Positions 58,387 to 64,000 of a stretch of DNA of 64,000 bases are shown here, in pieces (position 1 is the first letter of the stretch; each line of letters opens with the position of its first letter). The notes under the pieces were generated by a model. The model was given only the letters and a program-made list of their open reading frames with translations. It ran no database searches and was not told the origin of the DNA. The position numbers and the translations under genes were made by a program. Origin of the DNA: an uncultured Oscillospiraceae bacterium. Lineage in GTDB: Bacteria; Bacillota; Clostridia; Oscillospirales; Oscillospiraceae. The stretch spans positions 1 to 64,000 of the forward strand of contig CAMVRT010000003.1 in the NCBI GenBank assembly GCA_947169975.1. The letters are read 5' to 3'.

Positions 58387-58415
58387 ATCTTATCACATCG
58401 CGTCGCAAAATGCAA
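58387..58415 (-). promoter_or_regulatory. Promoter of the DUF1385-prmC-recA run
   Basis: On -, TTGCAT (58415-58410), exactly 17 bp, TAAGAT (58392-58387). Confidence 0.65.
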
Positions 58416-58430
58416 CACTTGTTCTATTCT

Positions 58431-59858
58431 TTATTGGTTTTCGATGGGCAGGCGGATGGTGACCACCGCGCCGCCGCCCTCGGCGTTGCCGATCTCAAAG
58501 GTGCCGCCGTGGCGCTGGACGATCTCATCGCACACGGCCAGGCCGATGCCGCTGCCCCGGGCCTTGGAGGAGCCCTTGTAGAACTTCTGCTTCACGAAGG
58601 GCAGCTCCGCCTCGGGGATACCGGGACCGTAGTCCCGGATGCGGATGGCGTACTCGTCGCCCTCCCGGGTCATGGAGGCGGTGATGCGCTTGCCGCTGCC
58701 GCCGTGCTTGGCGGCATTGTCCAGCACGTTGCAGAACACCTGCTTGAGACGCTCGGGATCGCCGGTAATGGGCTGGTCGTATACCTGATCGCCGTCTTCA
58801 TATTCCAGCGTAATGCCGTCCTGGCGGAACAGCTCCCGGTAGGTGTAGACGGCGTCCTCGAACTCCGCCTGCAGATCCACCGGCTCCACCCGCAGGGTGA
58901 AGCGGCCGTCCTGCATTTTGGAGAATTCCAGCAGCTCCTCCACCATGTTGGTCAGCCGGCGGGACTCCTTGAGAATGATGCTCACGCCCCGGCGGAGCTG
59001 GCGTCTGTCCCCGCTCTCATCGGAGAGCAGCGTCTCGCCCCAGCCGTTGATGGCGGTCAGGGGTGTGCGCAGCTCATGGGACACAGACGAGATGAACTCT
59101 GTCTGCATCTTCTCGCTCTGGCTGATCTTCAGGGACATGTCGTTGATGTTGTCCACCAGTTCTCCCATCTCATCGGAATACCGGTTGGGAATCTGGATGC
59201 CGTAGCTGCCGCCGGAGATGCGCTTGGCAGCGTCCGTGACCTCGGCCACAGGCCGCACCACGTTATTGATAAACAGCAGGTTGGACACTACCACCAGCAA
59301 GATGACGCCAAGAACCGCGCCTACGATGGCCAAATCCACCAGCATCACCTGCCGGTCGATCTGACGAATGGAGGTCACATAGCGCATAACGCCCACCACG
59401 GTGCCGTTGAACACCAGGGGGCTGGATACAGCCAGGATCCGTTCCCCGGTCACGGGATCGGGCCCGCTGTAGGAAGAGATGGTTTTCGTCTCCAATGCGC
59501 GCTCAATCTCCGCGGTTCCGGGGGCAGAGCCCGCCGTCAGGCCTCGGGTGGAGGTCTCGATCCGGCCCGAAACATTGAGGAACTGCAGCTCGATGACCTC
59601 GCTCTCCTCAAAGCTGGCCACGTACAGCGAGGCGGTGCGGTAGTACTCGCTGTAGCTGCTCATGGTATATGTATTGAAATAGTCTGCGCCGGCCTTGGCC
59701 TTTGCCTCCAGCGAGGCCTGTGCACTGCCGTAATAGGTGTTGTCCACGGCGGCTGCGCCCAGCACGGCCACCAGCAGCATCACCAGGACCACCGGGCCGA
59801 CGCTGCTCAAAAGCCAGCGCTTGCGCAAGCCGCGCACCACGGGCGGTCGTTTTGCCAT
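58431..59858 (-). CDS. Sensor histidine kinase
   Basis: A 475-residue membrane kinase. TM1 lies near residues 12-33 and TM2 near 168-190, enclosing an extracytoplasmic sensor domain of about 130 residues. A HAMP domain (VRPVAEVTDAAKRISGGSYGIQIPN) is followed by HisKA with the phospho-His in FISSVSHELRTPLTAINGWGE, then HATPase_c with N box (FCNVLDNAAKHGGSG), G1 (IRDYGPGIPEAELPFV) and G2 (GSGIGLAVCDEIV). It pairs with the response regulator 41 nt upstream. AGGAGG precedes ATG 59858. The signal is unknown. Confidence 0.95.
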   Translation of the reverse strand: MAKRPPVVRGLRKRWLLSSVGPVVLVMLLVAVLGAAAVDNTYYGSAQASLEAKAKAGADYFNTYTMSSYSEYYRTASLYVASFEESEVIELQFLNVSGRIETSTRGLTAGSAPGTAEIERALETKTISSYSGPDPVTGERILAVSSPLVFNGTVVGVMRYVTSIRQIDRQVMLVDLAIVGAVLGVILLVVVSNLLFINNVVRPVAEVTDAAKRISGGSYGIQIPNRYSDEMGELVDNINDMSLKISQSEKMQTEFISSVSHELRTPLTAINGWGETLLSDESGDRRQLRRGVSIILKESRRLTNMVEELLEFSKMQDGRFTLRVEPVDLQAEFEDAVYTYRELFRQDGITLEYEDGDQVYDQPITGDPERLKQVFCNVLDNAAKHGGSGKRITASMTREGDEYAIRIRDYGPGIPEAELPFVKQKFYKGSSKARGSGIGLAVCDEIVQRHGGTFEIGNAEGGGAVVTIRLPIENQ

Positions 59859-59899
59859 GACGCAACCTCCTCTCGTAAAAAGTCAATGGAAAACCGGTA

Positions 59900-60586
59900 T
59901 CAGAACCCCCACTTGTAGCCATAGCCCCACACGGTGGTAATATAGGTGGGGTTGGTGGGATTGTCCTCGATCTTCAGCCGCAGCCGGCGAATATTCACAT
60001 CCACGATCTTCAGCTCGCCGAAGTAGTCCCTGCCCCAGACCATATCCAGGATCTCCTCCCGGGACAGGGCCTTGCCGGGATTCTCCATGAACATCTTGAT
60101 GATGGCGTATTCCACCTGGGTCAGCTTGATGCGCTGGCCGTTCTTTTCCAGCGTGCGGTTGCGGGTGTTCAGCAGGAAGGGATCCTGCCGGATCTCGCCC
60201 TCGGTGGTGTCGTTTCCGCCGCCGCTGCGGCGCATGAGGGCGTCCACACGGGCGGTAAGCTCGGCAATGGAAAAGGGCTTGGTCACGTAGTCGTCGGCGC
60301 CGGTCATCAGTCCGGTGACCTTGTCCATTTCCTGGGAACGTGCCGTGAGCATAATGATGCCGATGTGGGGATTGCCGACGCGGATCCGGCGGCAGACCTC
60401 AAAGCCGTCGATACCGGGCAGCATGACATCCAGAAGCGCCACCCGGGTGTCCCGGTGATGCTCCAGCTTCTCCAGTGCTTCCTCTCCTGTCTCGGCCTCC
60501 ACCACCTCGTAGCCGGCGCGGCGCAGGTTAATGACAATAAAGCTTCGGATGCTGGACTCATCCTCCAGCACGAGTACCTTTTTCAT
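59900..60586 (-). CDS. OmpR/PhoB family response regulator
   Basis: A 228-residue DNA-binding regulator. Receiver: acidic pair ED near residues 7-9, phospho-Asp in VALLDVMLPGIDGFEV, switch Thr in IIMLTARSQEM, Lys in DDYVTKPFS. Winged-helix output: KLTQVEYAIIKMFMENPGKALSREEILDMVWG and VDVNIRRLRLKIEDNPTNPTYITTVWGYGYKW. It lies between the lipoprotein and kinase genes and is likely phosphorylated by the latter. Confidence 0.95.
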   Translation of the reverse strand: MKKVLVLEDESSIRSFIVINLRRAGYEVVEAETGEEALEKLEHHRDTRVALLDVMLPGIDGFEVCRRIRVGNPHIGIIMLTARSQEMDKVTGLMTGADDYVTKPFSIAELTARVDALMRRSGGGNDTTEGEIRQDPFLLNTRNRTLEKNGQRIKLTQVEYAIIKMFMENPGKALSREEILDMVWGRDYFGELKIVDVNIRRLRLKIEDNPTNPTYITTVWGYGYKWGF

Positions 60587-60616
60587 CTGTTCAGACCGTC
60601 CTTTCGCAAAGTCTCT

Positions 60617-61924
60617 TTATCCCGTAATCCATTCATTGCTGATCAGATTGAAGTTTTGTCGCAGGATCACGTCCGTCAGCCCGGCCTTCGCTCCGTCAGG
60701 CAGTACCTCTCCGGCATAAACAGTGCCGGGCTGCCGTTTGATCACCTGCCGGTTGCCCCGCAGCGCACGGTTCTCGCGATTCTCGCCAACGAGCGTGTAA
60801 ATCACGCCCACATCCCGGCCATTCACAGAGAAAATGGTCTGAATCTCGTTGTTTCGTTCGGCAGTCGTCACTGTAACGCGGCCGTGCCACTCCTTGGGAA
60901 GGGTAAAGAACCAGCCTCCGGAGAGATTGTGGTATGTCGTCATGGTCAGCTTGGCTCTCCCTTCGCCATCGTAAGCCATCCAGTCCACGATGCCGGTGGG
61001 CTGACCCTCCCGATCCACCTTCGGCGCCGGCACCTCCACCACTCCGTCAACGTTGATATCCTGCGGCCGCAGCTGCGCATAGGGGAATACCGCGCCGGAG
61101 CTGCCGGTCTGGGGGTCGAGGGCCACGTTGATGAGCCCCGTTCCGAAGTGGAAGGTGATGATATCCGTAACAGCCTGGGCGTCCTCTGTCACGCCGGTGA
61201 CGTATACCGCCGCCCGTCTGTTGGCCATCCGGCCGGATACCACATTGCCGCGGGTCAGATCTGCCATGGTGCCGGACAAGGTGGCAGAATAGGACACGGA
61301 CAGGGTTTCGTCCTGCCAGCTGTAAAACTCCGCCACGCTGTTGCCGTCATCATCCGGATGGAAGACCAGCAGACTCGGCATGCCGTCCCCGTTCAGATCC
61401 TCCAGGCTGTATCGCACGTAACCGCTTTGCATCAGCACCTTGGGATCTTTCTGCACGGAATAAGCCGCAACCGTCTGCACATCAGCGGCGATTCGCCAGC
61501 CCACAACCATCTCCAGCTGCTTGTCGCCGGTCAGGTCCTGATAGTAGACGCTCTCCACGGCGGTGCCGCTGCTCTCGATGGTGCAAAGCCGCTCATACTT
61601 TTCGCCGTTGGCGCTGAAAACAATTATTTTCAGGGGCTTTTCGTCGGTGCTGCGGCGGAAGAAGGCCACCGCCTCCTCGTCGCCGTCCCCGTCCAGATCC
61701 ACCATCTGCACAGACTGAATGTTCCGTCCGCCGGTGGGTGAGGCATATTCATAGCCCTGCTCGATCAGCGCATCGATCTGGCGTGACAGATCGCTGTACT
61801 CAAGGGGGAGCTGGGGCAGAGTAAACAGTTCCTCGGCGCTGGATGGCGCCGAGCAGCCGCCCAGCAGCAGCGCGCCGGCCAGCGCGAGTCCCGCCAGCGC
61901 GATCCGTTTCCACGGTCTGTTCAT
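60617..61924 (-). CDS. Lipoprotein with calcium-binding-like DxDGD repeats, upstream of a two-component system
   Basis: A 435-residue exported protein. The signal ends LLLGGCSAPSS (lipobox near residue 29). Spread through the mature part are several DxDGDG-type loops: MVDLDGDGDEEAVAFF, YYQDLTGDKQLEMVVGW, LEDLNGDGMPSLLVFHPDDDG and QDINVDGVVEVPAP, as in FG-GAP/VCBS beta-propeller repeats. ATG 61924 has AAGGGGG upstream; a start further upstream would spoil the signal peptide. As first gene of the operon it may be an envelope sensor or effector for the kinase below. Function unknown. Confidence 0.85.
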   Translation of the reverse strand: MNRPWKRIALAGLALAGALLLGGCSAPSSAEELFTLPQLPLEYSDLSRQIDALIEQGYEYASPTGGRNIQSVQMVDLDGDGDEEAVAFFRRSTDEKPLKIIVFSANGEKYERLCTIESSGTAVESVYYQDLTGDKQLEMVVGWRIAADVQTVAAYSVQKDPKVLMQSGYVRYSLEDLNGDGMPSLLVFHPDDDGNSVAEFYSWQDETLSVSYSATLSGTMADLTRGNVVSGRMANRRAAVYVTGVTEDAQAVTDIITFHFGTGLINVALDPQTGSSGAVFPYAQLRPQDINVDGVVEVPAPKVDREGQPTGIVDWMAYDGEGRAKLTMTTYHNLSGGWFFTLPKEWHGRVTVTTAERNNEIQTIFSVNGRDVGVIYTLVGENRENRALRGNRQVIKRQPGTVYAGEVLPDGAKAGLTDVILRQNFNLISNEWITG

Positions 61925-62050
61925 CTGTATTCCCCCTTTCGACGCCATGCGTCCATTTGAATTCATTTATATCATATCACAGTTCTTTCCGATTTGGTAG
62001 GAAAACTTTTTCAATTTCCCCGCAAATGGGTGCGGCCGATGAATTTCTAC

Positions 62051-62079
62051 TTGAATTTGCCTGCTTGATACGCTATAAT
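62051..62079 (+). promoter_or_regulatory. Promoter of the tRNA-Leu locus
   Basis: TTGAAT (62051-62056), exactly 17 bp, TATAAT (62074-62079), 16 bp before the first (broken) tRNA-Leu. Confidence 0.75.
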
Positions 62080-62094
62080 CGTTTTCGCTGACAC

Positions 62095-62134
62095 GCCGGT
62101 GTGATGGAATTGGCAGACGTGACGGACTCAAAAT
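62095..62134 (+). pseudogene. Interrupted tRNA-Leu 5' half, broken in the anticodon loop
   Basis: GCCGGTG acceptor strand, TGGAATTGGCAGACG D-arm and GGACTCAAAAT (anticodon stem and loop, anticodon CAA) match tRNA-Leu. The next bases, GTGTTGCG, do not supply the 3' anticodon stem, and no variable arm or T-arm follows. It shares most but not all bases with the intact copy at 62287 (differences in the D-arm and stem), so it is not a fresh tandem copy. Read as the host gene cut by integration. Confidence 0.8.
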
Positions 62135-62286
62135 GTGTTGCGTCCGTTCTCACCGGAGTGTGCGCAACCCCTTGGTACCACTGGGTTTTCAAAATTGCAA
62201 ATTACGCGTTTTTCGGAATCGACCTCCAAAACGACCTCCGATTTCCAGAGGGCGGTTGAAATGGCCGAAACCGTTGGTACGACAAT
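62135..62286 (+). other. Spacer between the broken and intact tRNA-Leu
   Basis: No gene is seen. It contains CGACCTCC twice (62220-62227, 62232-62239) separated by AAAA, which could be integrase arm sites, and no rho-independent terminator, so the upstream promoter can serve the intact tRNA. Confidence 0.5.
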
Positions 62287-62373
62287 GCCGGTGTGTTGGA
62301 ATTGGCAGACGAGGTGGACTCAAAATCCATTGGTGGCGACACCGTGCGGGTTCGACCCCCGCCACCGGCACCA
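62287..62373 (+). tRNA. tRNA-Leu (anticodon CAA)
   Basis: A complete 87-nt class II tRNA with encoded CCA. Acceptor GCCGGTG pairs with CACCGGC (62363-62369), then A-CCA. D-arm GGAATTGGCAGAC; anticodon arm TGGA-CTCAAAA-TCCA with CAA; long variable arm GGTG-GCGA-CACC; T-arm GCGGG-TTCGACC-CCCGC. Followed at once by a terminator. Confidence 0.96.
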
Positions 62374-62374
62374 T

Positions 62375-62413
62375 CCCGAAACCCTTGCGAGAGCAGGGTT
62401 TCGGGATTTTTTT
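62375..62413 (+). terminator. Intrinsic terminator after tRNA-Leu
   Basis: CCCGAAACCCT and AGGGTTTCGGG (62375-62405), then A and T7. Confidence 0.92.
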
Positions 62414-62430
62414 CGACCTTCCGGGGGACG

Positions 62431-62724
62431 ATATTTAAACTGGTCAAAAACAGCAATCTACGACAGTCCATGTCCCGGCGTGCCAACTGCTGGGATAACG
62501 CGCCGCAGGAGAGCTTCTTCGGCCACATGAAGGATGAAATTGACCTTTCTGAATGCACATCCTACGAAGATGTCTTTCATGTGATTGCGGAGTGGGCCGA
62601 CTACTACAATTATGAACGCTACCAATGGGATCTCGCCAGATTAGCTCCGGCAGAATACTATGATTATCTAACTACCGGGAAGTATCCTCTGCACATCCCA
62701 AAACCGAATGGCTCCAGGCATTAA
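62431..62724 (+). pseudogene. IS3-family transposase C-terminal fragment
   Basis: About 97 codons matching the end of an IS3/IS150-group OrfB integrase domain: FKLVKNSNLRQSMSRRANCW, then DNAPQESFFGHMKDEIDL with the catalytic Glu, and YYNYERYQWDLARLAPAEYY. The N-terminal and first two catalytic Asp parts are missing, so it is a dead remnant. The stop is at 62722-62724. The following 62725-62901 holds TGTCCTTGACAAAGGGTACA near 62758, which resembles an IS3 terminal repeat, and no gene. Confidence 0.88.
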
Positions 62725-62901
62725 GTCTTTGCCTGATCTTGATTTGAAAAACCCATTGTGTCCTTGACAAAGGGTACACTTTATTTGGTGCGGGTCCTTC
62801 TGTTTCATGCCCCAATTTTTTCCTTGTCGTCGGATTTTTCGGGTCTGCAATCCCTTGTCGCAGCGCTTCTCCCGGTTTTTTGGAGGTCGCTGGAGGACGA
62901 T

Positions 62902-64000
62902 TTATGCATTGGCCGACGCAGGGGACTCATCGGAGGCCGGAAAGAAGCCCAGGATCGCCTGGGCCGACGCCACCTTGGAGTTGTAATCCAGGTGGGTATA
63001 GATGTTGCTGGTGGTGCCGATGTCGCTGTGACCCAGCCACTCCTGAATGTCCTTCAGGGCAACGCCGTTGGCGTAGAGGAGGCTGACGCAGCTGTGCCGA
63101 AGATCGTGGAATCGGATGCGCCGCATACCGTGTCTCTCCAGGAAGGCCGGGAACGCCTGTGTCAGATAGCCGGGCTTGACCCGCTCCCCCAGATCGTTGA
63201 CGTAGATATAATCCAGGTATTTCTGGCAGTAGTCGTCCCGCAGATCAGTTGGTTTTCCTCCTGCCGCTTCTTCAGCGTCTTCAGCAGCTCCTCAAAGGGG
63301 GCCACCAGCGGCAGACTACGGTGGGAGGACTTGGTTTTGGTGCGGTTCTTCTCCACGATCACGCTCTTGCCCTCCAGACAGGTCTGGGTGACAGTGTGCT
63401 TGATGGTGATGATTTTTCGGTCAAAGTCAATGGCGTTCCACTTGAGTCCCACCACCTCGCTGCGGCGCAGGCCGTAGAAGGCCGCCAGGATCACACCCAG
63501 CTCCAGATCCGTCCCCTTGACCGCGGCAAACAGCTCTTTCAGCTCCCTGGCGTTGTATGGATCGCACTCGTGAGGGATCTTCTTCGGCCGCTGGACCTTG
63601 TCCGCCGGGTTGCTCTCGATCAGATCGGTCTTGTAGGCGTACTGCAGCGCCTTTCGGATGTTGGCGTGGCGATGGATGACCGTGTTGGCCGACACGCCGT
63701 TCTCGTTCATCTCGTAGGAGTAGTAGTCCTGGATGTGCTTGGGTGTGACATCCCGCAAAAGCAATCCGGGATAGTGCTTGTCGTAGTATGGGATGATCTT
63801 GTTGTGGATCGACCCGTTATAGGCCGCATAGGTGGTGGTCTCCAGACTGGGACGCATCATGCTTAGCCAGTCAGAGAGGAATGTTGTGAACCGGATATCC
63901 TCCGGCTGTTTTTTCCCGCCGCTCCTCTTCTCCATCAGGAGGCACTGCAGTTCCTCCTCTTTCTCCCGGCGTGCCTGGATCAGCATGGCCTCGGCGCGCT
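62902..64000 (-). pseudogene. Tyrosine recombinase (phage/ICE integrase), frameshifted, N-terminus beyond the window
   Basis: A core-binding domain (FTTFLSDWLSMMRPSLETTT, then YYSYEMNENGVSANTVIHRH) and catalytic domain with Arg in AFYGLRRSEVVGLKW, HxxR in RFHDLRHSCVSLLYANG, and LGHSDIGTTSNIYTH with the last His and nucleophile Tyr. The reading frame changes near 63238: upstream text ends ENQLICG, and the next frame reads DYCQKYLDYIYVNDLGERV. One base missing in the G-run (CCC at 63237-63239 on +) explains it. The frame is open to the right edge. It could be a real mutation or a read error. Confidence 0.85.

Noticed and set aside
62431-62770. Intact insertion sequence
   Set aside because: Only the C-terminal quarter of an IS3-type transposase is present, with no left terminal repeat or OrfA.

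Overview
The window is a GC-rich, gene-dense bacterial chromosome segment. It most resembles a gut Clostridia member of the Oscillospiraceae/Ruminococcaceae type. This rests on the protein families, the Gram-positive gene orders (SRP RNA-dnaX-ybaB, rimP-nusA-ylxR-L7Ae-infB, rpsF-ssb-rpsR), strong GGAGG ribosome binding sites with frequent TTG/GTG starts, a tRNA-Cys T-box before cysS, and a SpoIIE phosphatase that implies endospore formation. Genus cannot be fixed from sequence reading alone.

Layout. 1-9600: a cut membrane protein end, M29 aminopeptidase, MATE exporter, a MarR-controlled heterodimeric ABC exporter, cytidine deaminase, a transglutaminase-like lipoprotein and a lone FeoA. 9620-13700: two COG0523 (CobW-like) metal GTPases, one with a very large His-rich loop, and an AGCS sodium/amino acid symporter. 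13760-16180: SRP RNA, dnaX, ybaB. 16430-23440: DUF3810 protein, thioesterase, AI-2E permease, lipid kinase, and a Fur-family regulator with its zinc-type ABC transporter. 23520-31840: rimP-nusA-ylxR-L7Ae-infB-rbfA-DHH phosphoesterase-truB-ribF. 31955-36580: SpoIIE, a small membrane protein, dusB, rpsF-ssb-rpsR. 36640-41770: dCMP deaminase and a DHHW/MBOAT/DHHW/DUF4358 envelope acetylation-type locus. 41875-51064: PepT, a phosphoesterase, oppABCDF, a flavin reductase-like protein and PepV, together a peptide uptake and breakdown region. 51102-58363: cysS with T-box, pgsA, rimO, recX, recA, prmC, DUF1385. 58431-61924: a lipoprotein-response regulator-histidine kinase operon. 62095-64000: an interrupted tRNA-Leu, an intact tRNA-Leu, an IS3 remnant and a frameshifted tyrosine integrase, read here as the left edge of an integrated element.

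The most unusual signal is a dispersed structured element present five times (13911-14080, 16179-16417 and 28368-28647 on +; 9620-9930 and 39771-40071 on -). Each copy starts 0-8 nt after the 3' end of a gene with a gene-specific hairpin (P0), followed by two long-range stems (P1, P2) and a hairpin (P3). The stems keep pairing by compensatory base changes between copies. A roughly 40-50 nt hairpin module is present in some loops and cleanly absent from others. I do not recognise it as a named family. A second strong observation is the tRNA-Leu gene broken in its anticodon loop, with a complete tRNA-Leu(CAA) about 150 nt inside.
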